This document shows, piece after piece, positions 28,860-37,760 of a DNA stretch of 64,000 bases. Below the pieces are notes generated by a model, which did no database searches, was not told where the DNA came from, and saw only the letters and a list, made by a program, of their open reading frames with translations. The translations under genes were made by a program, and so were the position numbers. The first letter of the stretch is position 1; each line of letters begins with the position of its first letter. The stretch is from Actinomadura cremea (GTDB taxonomy: Bacteria; Actinomycetota; Actinomycetes; Streptosporangiales; Streptosporangiaceae): assembly GCF_014648495.1 (NCBI RefSeq), contig NZ_BMRF01000028.1:1-64000 (forward strand), given 5' to 3'.

Positions 28860-30580
28860 CACGCCGCCGCCTCCCCGCCCCGACGCGCCGCACCGCACAC
28901 CCGCCCGTCCCGCAACCGCACCACCCGATCCGCCGTCCCCACGAACGCCGGCCGGTGCGCCACGACCACCGCCGTCCGCCGCTCCAGCAACCGCCCCGCC
29001 GCCTCCACCAACAGCCGCTCACTGCGCAGATCCAGCCGCGCCGTCGGTTCGTCCAGCAACATCACCGGCCCACCCGACAGATACGCCCGCGCCACCGCCA
29101 GCCGCTGCCGCTGCCCCGCCGACAACCCCGCACCACCCTCACCCAGCACCGTCGCGAAACCGCGGGGGAGACCCGCCACGAACCCCTCGACCCCCGCCGC
29201 CACCGCCGCCTCCACCACCCGCGCGTCGGCCGCACCCGGATCCCCGAGCCGGATGTTGTCGGCCACCGACGCGGCGAACAGATGCGGACGCTGCGGCACC
29301 CACCCCACCCGCGCCCGCCACACCCGCGGATCCAGCTCCCGCAGATCCGTCCCGTCCACCAGCACCCGCCCCGAAGCCGGCACCACCAAACCCGCCAGCA
29401 CCAGCAACAACGTCGACTTACCCGCCCCCGACGGCCCCGTCACCGCCAACCGCTCACCCGGCGCCACCCGCAACGACACCCCGTCCAACGCCAGAACCTC
29501 CGACCCCGGATACTGCACGGACACCCCCTCCAGCACGATCTCCGGCGCCTCCTCCGGCGCCTCCGACCCCACCCCGCCCCGGACGTCCCGAACCCGCACA
29601 GACCCCCGCGCCCCGACCCCCGCCCCGACCCCCGACCCGACCCCCGACCCGTCCACCACCGCGAACGCCTCACCCGCCGCCGCCACACCCTCCGCACTCG
29701 CATGGAACCGCGTCCCCAACGCCCGCAGCGGCGCGTACACCTCCGGCGTCAGCAGCAACACCAGCAGACCCGTCGACAACACCATCGTCCCGTCCAGCAG
29801 CCGCAACCCCACCGGCACCGCCACCAACGCCACCGACAACGCGCACACCAACTCCAGTACCAGCGACGACAGGAACGCCACCCGCAACGCCCGCACCGTC
29901 GCCCGCCGATGCTCACCCGCCAGCGCCCGCACCACCCCCGACTGATGCCCCGCACGCCCGAACGACCGCAACGTCGACAACCCCGCCAGCACATCCCGGA
30001 AATGACCGCCCAGCCGCCGCAACGACCCCCACTGCCGCTCCGTCAACGCCGCCGTCCGCATCCCCACCAGCGCCCCGAACAGCGGCACCAACGGCACCGT
30101 CACCACCACCACCAGCGCCGACGCCCAATCCGCCGCCGCCAGCCGCCCCAGCACCAGCACCGGCACCACGCACGCCGCCAGCAACTGCGGCACATACCCG
30201 GTGAAGAACGGATCCACCGCGTCCAGACCCCGCGTCAGCAACGTCACCCGCGACCCCGCACCGCCACCACCCGGACCCGCCCGCAACAACCCCCCGCGCA
30301 ACTCCGCCTTCACCCGCGCCGCCGCACGCCCCGCCGCCAGCGCCGACGCCCACGCCAGCAGCGCACGCCCCGCCACCGCACCCACCAGCCACGGCAACGG
30401 CCACACCGCCAACCCCGCCACCGCCCGCGCCAGCAACTCCGCCTGCACCACCAGCAGCACACCCTGACCCGCCGCCAGCACGCCCAGCACCACCGGCACC
30501 CGGCGCGGCAGACACCCCAGCAGCCGCCGCTCCACCGCCTTCACCGAACCCGCCTTCCGCTCACCCGAACCACCCCGCAC
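28859..30580 (-). CDS. cydD: Thiol-reductant ABC exporter subunit CydD
   Basis: 573 residues: N-terminal membrane domain with six helices, then an ATPase with GPSGAGKSTLLLVLAG, LSAGQRQRLAVARAYL and VMLLDEPTARLD. The signature has LSAGQ rather than LSGGQ, as often seen in CydD. It partners the overlapping cydC and lies 25 bp after cydB. GTG 30580 is taken as start; an in-frame GTG at 30544 (KAVERRLLG) is equally plausible. Confidence 0.9.
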   Translation of the reverse strand: MRGGSGERKAGSVKAVERRLLGCLPRRVPVVLGVLAAGQGVLLVVQAELLARAVAGLAVWPLPWLVGAVAGRALLAWASALAAGRAAARVKAELRGGLLRAGPGGGGAGSRVTLLTRGLDAVDPFFTGYVPQLLAACVVPVLVLGRLAAADWASALVVVVTVPLVPLFGALVGMRTAALTERQWGSLRRLGGHFRDVLAGLSTLRSFGRAGHQSGVVRALAGEHRRATVRALRVAFLSSLVLELVCALSVALVAVPVGLRLLDGTMVLSTGLLVLLLTPEVYAPLRALGTRFHASAEGVAAAGEAFAVVDGSGVGSGVGAGVGARGSVRVRDVRGGVGSEAPEEAPEIVLEGVSVQYPGSEVLALDGVSLRVAPGERLAVTGPSGAGKSTLLLVLAGLVVPASGRVLVDGTDLRELDPRVWRARVGWVPQRPHLFAASVADNIRLGDPGAADARVVEAAVAAGVEGFVAGLPRGFATVLGEGGAGLSAGQRQRLAVARAYLSGGPVMLLDEPTARLDLRSERLLVEAAGRLLERRTAVVVAHRPAFVGTADRVVRLRDGRVCGAARRGGEAAA

Positions 30581-30605
30581 CGACCACCCGTCACCCCGCC
30601 GCCCA

Positions 30606-31364
30606 TCACAGATACGACGGGGACTCCACCCGCCCCCGGAACGTCCACCACACCAGCGCCTGGCCCGCCGCCAGCACCGGCAACAGCACCACCGTCCCCA
30701 CCGCCGTCAGCGCCAACGACGTCTCATCCGCCGCCACCTCCGACCACGGCACCCGCACACCCGCCACCACAGGCGCCACCGCCATCACCGCACCCGACAC
30801 CGCATACCGACCCCGCAACCGCACCGCCCGACCCGCCAAACCCACCGGCAGCCGCCACCGCGCGAACCCCGCACCGTGCCAGACGAACAACCCCGCCAAC
30901 GGCAACCCCAGCACGCTCCCCACGTTCAACCCCCCACCCGACCCCGACCACAACAACGAACCCAGCAGCGAACCCCACGCCAACGCCAACGCCCAACTGC
31001 CCACCGTCACCGCCGCATCACAACCGCCCCGCCACCCCACCGCGTCCACCCGACCCCGCAACCACAACCCCATGTCCCGCACCACCCAGCCGATCAACAA
31101 CACCACCACCACCGGATACAGCGCCTCCACCAGATCGTGCTCCAACCCCGGAAACGCCCCCGCCACCAACCCGACCGACGCCACCAACCACACCTCGTTC
31201 GCCAGGAAGAACGGCGCGAACGACGCGATCACCAACCGCCGCTCGTCCTGCCCCCGCCCCAACCACGGCAACAGCATCCCCACCCCGACGTCCGCACCAG
31301 CCAGCACCAGATACCCACCGGCGAACACCGCCAGCAGCACCACCGCAAGAGCCTCCATCACCAC
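30606..31364 (-). CDS. cydB: Cytochrome bd oxidase subunit II, short form
   Basis: 252 residues with about seven hydrophobic helices. The CydB hallmark appears at the N-terminus (LAGADVGVGMLLPWLG, FAPFFLANEVWLVA), and the C-terminal helix (LLPVLAAGQALVWWTFRG) is present. Typical CydB is 330-380 residues, so the central helices are condensed. No frame break is seen inside, so this is probably a genuinely short variant. Works with CydA as the quinol-oxidising, oxygen-reducing membrane complex. Confidence 0.85.
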   Translation of the reverse strand: MVMEALAVVLLAVFAGGYLVLAGADVGVGMLLPWLGRGQDERRLVIASFAPFFLANEVWLVASVGLVAGAFPGLEHDLVEALYPVVVVLLIGWVVRDMGLWLRGRVDAVGWRGGCDAAVTVGSWALALAWGSLLGSLLWSGSGGGLNVGSVLGLPLAGLFVWHGAGFARWRLPVGLAGRAVRLRGRYAVSGAVMAVAPVVAGVRVPWSEVAADETSLALTAVGTVVLLPVLAAGQALVWWTFRGRVESPSYL

Positions 31365-31428
31365 ACCTCCCAGCCAGGACGGCGCCGCACGCCGACACCA
31401 GACACAACGACACGAGACACGACACGAA

Positions 31429-32688
31429 TCAGAACGTCGGAGACATCAACGGCGCCGCCGGCTCCACCGGGGGAGCGGCCCCCAACGCCGCACCCTCCGG
31501 ACCACGCCGCGCGAACCGCGCCAACAACCACACGTTCACCGCCACCAGCACCGCGAACAGCACCGTGAACGCCACGAACGACACCGTCAGCGTCCCCGAC
31601 CCCACATCCGACAGCGCATCCTCGGTCTTCAACACCCCGTACACCGCCCACGGCTGCCGCCCCACCTCACGGAACACCCAGCCCGCCAGCATCGCCACAT
31701 ACGGCAACGGCACCGACACGATCACCAGCACATGAAAGATCCGGCCCCGCACCAACCACCGCCCGAACCAGATCTTCACCAACGCCACGAGCGCCACCAG
31801 ATGCATCAACGACCACATCGTCATCATCAGCACCTCACCGGCCCCCGCCAGCCCCGGCGCCATGTAGTCGTCCGGCCCGAACCGCGCCGTGAAATCCGCC
31901 ACCGCCGCGTCCGCGTCACCACCACCCAGCTTCGTCGGCTGCAGATACGCGAACTGCACCCCACCGAACATCACCACCGGATACAGCGCCACCAGCACCG
32001 TCACCAACCCCACCCGCATCGACCGGCGGAAGAACTCCACCTCCGCCGTCCGCCGCAGCAGATGCCAGCCGCTCACGCCCGCCACGAAGAACCCCGCCGT
32101 CAGCAACCCGCCGAACAGCACATGACCGAACGCCAGCACCGCCGCCGGATTCCCCAGCAACGCCCCCACATCCGTCAACCGCGCCTCACCACCGACCAGC
32201 TCGAACCCCACCGGCCGCTGCATCCACCCGTTCGCCACCAGCACGAAGTACGCCGACGCGTACGCCGTCACCGTCACCACCCAGATCGCCCCCAGGTGCA
32301 CCCACCGGTTCAACCGGTCCCACCCGAAGATCCACAACCCCAGGAACGTCGACTCGACGAAGAACGCCCCGATCGTCTCCAGAGCCAGCGGCGCCCCGAA
32401 CACCCCGCCGGTCACCCGCGACATCCCCGCCCAGTTCAACCCCAACTGCAGCTCCATCACCAACCCGGTGACGATCCCCACCGCATAATTGATCACATAC
32501 AGCTGGCCCCAGAACCGCACCATCCGCGACTGCACCGCAGCACCGCCCCGCGGACCACCGCGCAGCGTCGCCACCGTCTGCATCAACGCCACCAGCGTCG
32601 CCAACCCCAACGTCAACGCGACGAACAGGAAATGCGAGCCGGCCGTCAACGCGAACTGCACCCGCGCCAACATCAGCGGGTCGTCCAT
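31429..32688 (-). CDS. cydA: Cytochrome bd oxidase subunit I
   Basis: 419 residues. N-terminal heme-ligand helix (LARVQFALTAGSHFLFVALTLG), the conserved GAPLALETIGAFFVESTFLGLW, a second histidine in AFGHVLFGGLLTAGFF, and the C-terminal GWVFREVGRQPWAVYGVLKTEDA with quinol-loop signature. The Q-loop is short. The ATG is taken at 32688, where MDDPLMLARVQ begins after a GGGAGG ribosome site. First gene of cydABDC, giving high-affinity oxygen respiration at low oxygen. I found no Rex-type operator in the 124 bp upstream. Confidence 0.93.
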   Translation of the reverse strand: MDDPLMLARVQFALTAGSHFLFVALTLGLATLVALMQTVATLRGGPRGGAAVQSRMVRFWGQLYVINYAVGIVTGLVMELQLGLNWAGMSRVTGGVFGAPLALETIGAFFVESTFLGLWIFGWDRLNRWVHLGAIWVVTVTAYASAYFVLVANGWMQRPVGFELVGGEARLTDVGALLGNPAAVLAFGHVLFGGLLTAGFFVAGVSGWHLLRRTAEVEFFRRSMRVGLVTVLVALYPVVMFGGVQFAYLQPTKLGGGDADAAVADFTARFGPDDYMAPGLAGAGEVLMMTMWSLMHLVALVALVKIWFGRWLVRGRIFHVLVIVSVPLPYVAMLAGWVFREVGRQPWAVYGVLKTEDALSDVGSGTLTVSFVAFTVLFAVLVAVNVWLLARFARRGPEGAALGAAPPVEPAAPLMSPTF

Positions 32689-32812
32689 GACCCCACCCTC
32701 CCGGAGAACCGATCGACGACAACGCACCGATCCTCCGGCCCCGACCCCCACCACCGAATCGGACCCGAGCGTTCACCCGCACTGCACCTTTCGCGTACCG
32801 GACCCGCCCCGC

Positions 32813-33898
32813 CTACACCTCACGGTGTACACCGCGCCGCCGCCCGCACACCCCCAGCACGACCGCCACCACCAAGTACGGCACCGCAGCCAACCCCAAA
32901 AGCACCCCAGCACCCGCCCACCGCGACCCCAACGCCCACCCCGCGAACGCCAGCACCGCCACCACCTCCGACCCGAACCCCGCCAACGACGTCACCGTCG
33001 CCCGCGCCCCGTCCGAGATCCGCTCCTGCAACCGCGCGTCCGCCGCCGCCATCGCCCACCGGAACACCCCGAACGCCACCGCCACCAGCACCAACCCCAC
33101 CGGACTCCCACCCAGCGAACCCACCGCCAGGCACACCGCCCCCACACCCAGCACCACCGGCAGACGCCCCTCACCACGCCCCGCCGACCAACCCCCGACC
33201 GCATCACCCACCGTCACCACCAGCACCAGCAGCGGCACCCACACCGCCGCCACCCCCGTCCCCCTCACCACCAACGGCACGTACTCGTCCAGCGACGTCA
33301 CCCCCATCAACACCACCGACAACACCACCGCACCGCCCACCCCCGGCACGCCCCGCACCTGCCGCCACCCCTCACGCACCACCCCCACGAACGACCCGTC
33401 CCCCTCACCACCCCCACGCGACTCCGGCAGCGACCACCCCGCCACCGCACCCAGCACGCACACCACCACACTGACCACGCCCAGAGCCCGGTAACCGCCC
33501 ACCGCCAGCAACGGCGCCGCCGACCCCGACGCCGCGACCACCGCCAGCAACGACACCGCCTCCGACCGACCGATCAGACGCGCATACGACCCCGACGCCC
33601 CGACCCGGTCCAACTCCTCATACACCAGCGCCTGCAACGTCCCCGACCGCAGCGCCGAACCCACACCCCACAACACGAAACCCGCCGCGAACGCGGGATA
33701 CGACGGAACGAACGCCCACAGGCCGAACCCCGCACCGGCAAGCAGGGGAGCGATCACCAACAGCAACCGGCGCGAGAAGACATCCGCCCACAAACCGGAC
33801 GGCAGCTCGAGAAGAAACGTCGTGACGGACCAGATCACGAACAGCGAAGAGATCTCGGCGGGGGACAACCCGGAATCGGCGAACAGCAGCGCGTACAC
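32813..33898 (-). CDS. MFS transporter, start codon uncertain
   Basis: 361 residues from GTG 33898, about 11-12 transmembrane segments, with the MFS loop signature LPSGLWADVFSRRLLLV. Conserved text extends 19 codons further upstream (ARRLYAYAFLEDFIVLYPV), where relatives begin with ATG or GTG. Here that codon is CTA (33953-33955), and the frame is closed by TGA just before. Either the start was mutated and translation begins inside helix 1, or an unusual start is used. Substrate unknown; the cyd operon lies 125 bp downstream on the same strand. Confidence 0.75.
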   Translation of the reverse strand: MYALLFADSGLSPAEISSLFVIWSVTTFLLELPSGLWADVFSRRLLLVIAPLLAGAGFGLWAFVPSYPAFAAGFVLWGVGSALRSGTLQALVYEELDRVGASGSYARLIGRSEAVSLLAVVAASGSAAPLLAVGGYRALGVVSVVVCVLGAVAGWSLPESRGGGEGDGSFVGVVREGWRQVRGVPGVGGAVVLSVVLMGVTSLDEYVPLVVRGTGVAAVWVPLLVLVVTVGDAVGGWSAGRGEGRLPVVLGVGAVCLAVGSLGGSPVGLVLVAVAFGVFRWAMAAADARLQERISDGARATVTSLAGFGSEVVAVLAFAGWALGSRWAGAGVLLGLAAVPYLVVAVVLGVCGRRRGVHREV

Positions 33899-33959
33899 CG
33901 GGTACAGAACGATGAAGTCCTCGAGGAACGCGTAGGCGTACAGCCTCCGCGCTAGCCCC

Positions 33960-34550
33960 GCCTCAGCAGAAGGTCAATGTCGTCGTCGCTTCATGCCACG
34001 CACCCTACGCCCACCACCCGCCATTCGCACCCCAATACCGGGCCGGGGGAGTCGAACCCCGGGGGAGAGACACCCCAACTTGTCACGCTGAGTAATCACC
34101 CATCGGGCATGCCGGAACGGCCGGGGGAGCAGCCCATCGCTCCGGCCTCGACCACCTTCGTCCGCACGGCCCCGCGCCGACGGCCGTGCCCCCGGCCGGA
34201 CTCGCCGACACCCGGACCGGCCGCCACAGGGCCGACAGCACCATCGTCGCCCGGACGCCGCCAAAGCCACACGCCCACAGTCCACCAACGCGCCGGGCCG
34301 GACGACGCCGACCCGAGCGGCGAGCCCGGGAATGCGGCGCCGAAGGATTCTGCAGAACCGGGACACCTGCACCGGCAGCACGACCAAGAACACACAGCAG
34401 CCAGCCCGAGTCGGCCCCCGGGACGCCTGAAGCCACGGGTACCGCCCGGCATGCTCGCACGCAGCGACACGAAGGGGACCGGCATACGCGTGCGTCGGGG
34501 ACGCCCGTCTGTCAGGGCATCGTCAGAGCCTCCGATCCGCACTACTTAAC
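33960..34550. other. Intergenic stretch without a convincing gene
   Basis: About 700 bp (to 34684) separate the MFS gene from the unknown operon. Open frames here are Pro/Arg/Ser-rich on both strands and lack starts with ribosome sites. Only a T-arm-like sequence (34045-34065, GAGTCGAACCCC) stands out; no tRNA or tmRNA can be folded around it. Confidence 0.5.
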
Positions 34551-34564
34551 ATAATGTTCATTAT
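34551..34564. promoter_or_regulatory. AT-rich palindrome upstream of the unknown operon
   Basis: Perfect inverted repeat ATAATG-TT-CATTAT, fourteen bases with only two G/C in an otherwise very GC-rich region, 120 bp before the GTG of the next gene. Likely an operator or part of the promoter. Confidence 0.55.
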
Positions 34565-34684
34565 CGACCAATGCTCAGCGGCCGCCGAGAAGGGGGCCGA
34601 CGGGCGCTTCGTCGGGATGAAACCGACAGGCGGGCGCGCGAGTCTCAGTCTCGGAACTTTGACCATCCGCGACGGAAGGCGACC

Positions 34685-35245
34685 GTGAGCGAACACCTCG
34701 ACCAGGTCTTCGGGCAGCTCGTACATCGCAGCTGGGACCGATTCTCCGAAGATCTCAAGGCCCGCGAGATCGACGACCTGCTCGTCGGCGCCGTCATCAC
34801 GGCGGCGGTCGCCCAGGGCAACGCCCTCATCGATCTCAACTCCGACGGCCGGCACCATTACCTTCGGTTCCAGCACCTGCAGCACAAGCACCGCCTGATG
34901 TTCCAGCTGACGCACCTGACCGGCGACGTCGCCTCGGCCAAGGTCCTGCAGCACCACGCGTCCGTCACGATCGCCTACGGCGAGTACGTCGAGGACGCCC
35001 GAACGGTCTGGCAGGCCCTCAAGAGCGAGGTCAAGAGCGGTTTCCTCGACGTCGGCGAGCCCGGGGTGTTCACCGTCGACGCCGACCTGGGCACCGGGTA
35101 CGTGTACGTCCAGGTCCCCCTCCTGCTCGACCTGGACCAGTACTTCGCCGACCACTACACGGTGAAGTACCCCGTGCTGCAGGAGCACATCGCCGCCGTC
35201 TCCCAGGCCTGCGCGAAGTACCTGCACGGCCGCATCGCCGCCTGA
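34685..35245 (+). CDS. Unrecognised protein, first gene of a two-gene operon
   Basis: 186 residues, soluble, no signal peptide. Composition is balanced and lower in GC than its surroundings. Sequence blocks: EHLDQVFGQLVHRSWDRFS, then YLRFQHLQHKHRLMFQLTHL, ALKSEVKSGFLDVGEP and YVYVQVPLLLDLDQYFADHY. The predicted alternating strands and terminal helices recall YbjN/secretion-chaperone-like folds, but this is only an impression. GTG 34685 has GGAAGG upstream. The second gene starts 15 bp after the stop. Confidence 0.8.
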   Translation: MSEHLDQVFGQLVHRSWDRFSEDLKAREIDDLLVGAVITAAVAQGNALIDLNSDGRHHYLRFQHLQHKHRLMFQLTHLTGDVASAKVLQHHASVTIAYGEYVEDARTVWQALKSEVKSGFLDVGEPGVFTVDADLGTGYVYVQVPLLLDLDQYFADHYTVKYPVLQEHIAAVSQACAKYLHGRIAA

Positions 35246-35259
35246 ACCGGAGGAACGCC

Positions 35260-35787
35260 ATGCTTTCGTTGATCAACAAGTTCAAGAACAACGCCGAGGC
35301 GCGGGAGAGCAAGGACGAGGCCCTCATCGGCGAAATGGTGTTCACGATGGCGCACCTGGGCTGCCCGGTCATCGGGATCAAGTCCGGCGGCGACCTGCAG
35401 TACGTGCGGTTCAAGCCGGTGAACGACGACGCGCTCTACAGCTTCACGATCGTGCTGGACCGCAAGACCGGTGACGGCGCGCTGCAGCAGGCCGTGCTCG
35501 GGAGCAAGGCCACGCTGACGTTCGTCGCCGAGGTGAAGAACCACATCGCCGACCCCGACGACCTGGTGGCGATGTTCCGCACGGACATGGCGAACATGCT
35601 GCGCAGCCCGTGGTTCGGCGACGTCAAGCTCGATCACCAACTGAACTCGGTGACGGCGACGAAGAAACAGATCATCGACATCGACGACTACGCGGGCGCC
35701 GACGGCGCCGACCGCGACCGTCTCCGGCAGCTCCTCCAGGAGACCATGCGTGAGCTGCGCGAAAAGGTGGCGCCGTACAAGAAGTGA
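35260..35787 (+). CDS. Unrecognised protein, second gene of the operon
   Basis: 175 residues, soluble. Blocks: FTMAHLGCPVIGIKSGGDLQ, YVRFKPVNDDALYSFTIVLD, AMFRTDMANMLRSPWFGDVK, IDIDDYAGADGADRDRLRQLL, and a basic C-terminal helix (MRELREKVAPYKK). The order of motifs (Y-RF then a strand, W/F-DV, then D-DxY and a helix) parallels the upstream protein, so the two may be distant paralogues acting together. ATG 35260 follows GGAGGAA. A hairpin terminator lies 75 bp downstream. Confidence 0.8.
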   Translation: MLSLINKFKNNAEARESKDEALIGEMVFTMAHLGCPVIGIKSGGDLQYVRFKPVNDDALYSFTIVLDRKTGDGALQQAVLGSKATLTFVAEVKNHIADPDDLVAMFRTDMANMLRSPWFGDVKLDHQLNSVTATKKQIIDIDDYAGADGADRDRLRQLLQETMRELREKVAPYKK

Positions 35788-35861
35788 CGGCCGGTGGCGG
35801 CGTGCCCTCCGCGTACGCCGCCACCGCTCCCCTCCACGGTGGGCCCGGACGGAGAAATGCC

Positions 35862-35893
35862 ATACCGAACAGAAGCTGAATTCTGTCTGGTAT
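35862..35893 (+). terminator. Hairpin ending the unknown operon
   Basis: ATACCGAACAGAA pairs with TTCTGTCTGGTAT around a 6-nt loop (12 of 13 positions pair, one as G-U). Followed by T-rich sequence (GGATTGGTTGGGAAGTTTG). The remaining bases to the VOC start at 36180 show no clear gene. Confidence 0.7.
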
Positions 35894-36179
35894 CGGATTG
35901 GTTGGGAAGTTTGTCCATCTTGCTCGTTCATGTCGCTCTGCGTCGCGGGTCGGGCGGACGGGCGGGAGCGGTCGGCGACTTCGCGCGCCGCGGCGGCGTC
36001 GGGGGCGGCCTGGAGTCGGACATGGACGGTCCGCCATTGCGAGGTGATGCAGTCGGCACCCCTCGCCGGGACCCTCGACCGTGTCCGGGAGGCCCGGCGA
36101 GGCGTGCGAAGCCCAGGGCCGCGTGCCGGTGTCGCCCTGCCGGGTTGTTCGGATCTCTTTCCGGCGGCAGGTTGTGGCC

Positions 36180-36572
36180 ATGGACATCAACTGCGTAATC
36201 GTCGACTCCGCTGACCCGGAGCGGCTGGCGGCCTTCTGGAGCGAACTGCTCGACCGCCCGGTGGCCGCGCGTTTCGGACCGTACGTCTGGCTGGAACGCA
36301 GGAACGGGTTGGGTGTGGGCTTCCAGCGTGCCGACCGCTCCAAGACCGGGAAGAACCGGCTGCATCTGGATCTGGCGTCGGAGGACCCAGCGGCCGAACA
36401 GGCCAGGGTGGAGGCCCTGGGCGGACGGCGACTGACCGAGTACGCCCCTGGAGGCTTCCTCGTCATGGCCGATCCCGAGGGAAACGAGTTCTGCGTCATC
36501 CCCGAAGGCCCGCTCGACCTCGACGACGAGGGACGGGCCGACTACCTGCCTGGAGACACGGAGGCGACCTGA
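36180..36572 (+). CDS. VOC/glyoxalase-like domain protein (Glyoxalase_6 type)
   Basis: 130 residues. DINCVIVDSADPERLAAFWSELLDRPV begins the fold, then RLHLDLASEDPAAEQARVEALGG and VMADPEGNEFCVIPEGP. This is the actinobacterial Glyoxalase_6 class, often annotated as glyoxalase without proven substrate. ATG 36180 is used because the conserved part begins there. A stand-alone gene between the unknown operon and a debris region. Confidence 0.82.
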   Translation: MDINCVIVDSADPERLAAFWSELLDRPVAARFGPYVWLERRNGLGVGFQRADRSKTGKNRLHLDLASEDPAAEQARVEALGGRRLTEYAPGGFLVMADPEGNEFCVIPEGPLDLDDEGRADYLPGDTEAT

Positions 36573-36720
36573 CCCCGGGCGGAGGCCTGACGGCCCTTAC
36601 CGTCCGGCGCTGCGTGGGAGCACTCCGGCGATGGGAGCCGCCTGGATGCGTTCACCACTCCCCTGCGCCGCCACGACCTCAGGGTCGGGACCGGACGATC
36701 ATGACTCCGCCGTCTCGCTT

Positions 36721-36904
36721 TCAAGCGTCCTCGGGTCCGAGGTCGAAAGTGAGGTAGAGGGACAGGCTGAACGGCTCCGGCTCGTCGTGCATGCAGTCCC
36801 ACGAGACGTCGACGACGAACACATTTGTCGTGCCGGCTCGCCCACTGCTGAGCCTTTGCGAACACCTCGGTGGTGGTGCGGGCGCGGAACAGTCGACGGG
36901 CCAC
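36721..36904 (-). pseudogene. Small unrecognised gene with frameshift
   Basis: From GTG 36904: ARRLFRARTTTEVFAKAQQW and ASRHD, then near 36828 a one-base shift to NVFVVDVSWDCMHDEPEPF and LSLYLTFDLGPEDA, stop at 36721. Both parts look like real protein while the continuing frames become Arg/Pro-rich. The frame may extend upstream (RRTKLLEPRRKSRADDEDG). Family not recognised. Confidence 0.45.
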
Positions 36905-37034
36905 CGGATGAACCTGGCCGTCCTCGTCGTCGGCGCGCGACTTGCGCCGCGGCTCGAGCAGTTTGGTCCGCCGGTGCGCGTGGGGCCGAGGCGGGCGGCC
37001 GCGTCGAAGCGTCCGGGGGTGGTGGCGCGGTGGG

Positions 37035-37125
37035 TCATCCGGTGAGTTCGATGAGGCGGCGGGCGTTGCGGACGGCCGCGCCGTGGGGGTCGTCGCTGAA
37101 GTAGACGTAGGTGTCGTCGGTGAGT
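37035..37125 (-). pseudogene. C-terminal remnant of a DUF72 (YecE-like) protein
   Basis: Reads TYVYFSDDPHGAAVRNARR then LIELTG and stop, the characteristic C-terminus of DUF72 proteins. The text upstream is lost or out of frame, so only a tail remains. Confidence 0.55.
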
Positions 37126-37221
37126 TTCGGGGATCCAGGCGGTGACGTGGTTCATTGCCAGCCCGAGGTGCCGATGTGCGTGGGCCGCTCCCCCGGTGTC
37201 GGGATGCCGTCGGGTGGGTTC

Positions 37222-37683
37222 TTACCCGGTTGTGCGGCGGTGGGGTTCGAGGGCGCGGATATAGTCGATCAGGCGGACGCCGATGTCGAAGGCGAGGTCG
37301 GGGGTGTCGAGGTCGGGGTCGGGCCAGGTTTCGGAGATGCGGCGCCAGGTGGTGCGGCCGAGGAAGGGGCCGGCGGCGGGGTCGTCGCCGAGGAGGGGGC
37401 GCCAGGTGGGTTCGGTGGTGAGGAGGTGGTCGAGGGCGGCCTGGTTGTCGGGTTCGGCGGGGTGTTCGGCGTGGAAGCCGATTTCGAGGGCGGTGGTGCG
37501 GGTGCCGGGTGCGAGGTCGGCGGGGATGAGTTGGGCTTCGTAGTGTTCGCGTTCGGGTCGGGGGGTGCCGAACCAGGCTTTGAGTCCGTTGTGGCGGACG
37601 TGCAGGTGGGGGCGGCCGAGGTCGGGTGGGGTGGCCGCGTGGACGATTTGTGCTGCCTGGTCGAACAGTTCCCGCGCGGTCAT
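37222..37683 (-). CDS. Unrecognised conserved-looking protein
   Basis: 153 residues, soluble, acidic. N-terminus TARELFDQAAQIVHAATPPD, central HYEAQLIPADLAPGTR and LEIGFHAEHPAEPDNQAALD, C-terminus FDIGVRLIDYIRALEPHRR. No domain recognised. ATG 37683 lies back to back with the tyrosine recombinase (77 bp), suggesting a shared promoter region. Its coding strand is C-rich, opposite to most genes nearby, because the regional G-rich bias is on the plus strand whatever the gene orientation. Confidence 0.7.
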   Translation of the reverse strand: MTARELFDQAAQIVHAATPPDLGRPHLHVRHNGLKAWFGTPRPEREHYEAQLIPADLAPGTRTTALEIGFHAEHPAEPDNQAALDHLLTTEPTWRPLLGDDPAAGPFLGRTTWRRISETWPDPDLDTPDLAFDIGVRLIDYIRALEPHRRTTG

Positions 37684-37760
37684 GGTGGTGATCTTATGGG
37701 GCGGGTGTGACGGTGGTGTGCGGGTGTGTTGTGTCGGTGGCGGGCGGTAGCGTCCGCGGG

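Noticed and set aside
32689-32812. Rex-type redox operator ahead of cydA
   Set aside because: No TTGTGAA-N-TTCACAA-like inverted repeat could be found in the gap.
26863-33474. Very long plus-strand open frames opposite the SDR, cyd and MFS genes
   Set aside because: Thr/Pro/Arg/Ala low-complexity text caused by the C-rich strand; the minus-strand genes have clear family motifs.
34045-34065. T-arm-like sequence (GGGGTTCGACTCCCC on the minus strand) suggesting a tRNA or tmRNA 3' end
   Set aside because: No acceptor partner, anticodon or D arm can be placed upstream, and no tmRNA tag reading frame or CCA end is present; at best a remnant.
33977-34549. Possible small genes on either strand of the 33.96-34.55 kb gap
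   Set aside because: Composition is low-complexity, no ribosome site precedes the starts, and no motif was recognised.
34000-37200. Replication origin at the GC-skew switch
   Set aside because: No dnaA/dnaN genes and no cluster of DnaA boxes seen; the skew change is local and fades by about 41-43 kb.
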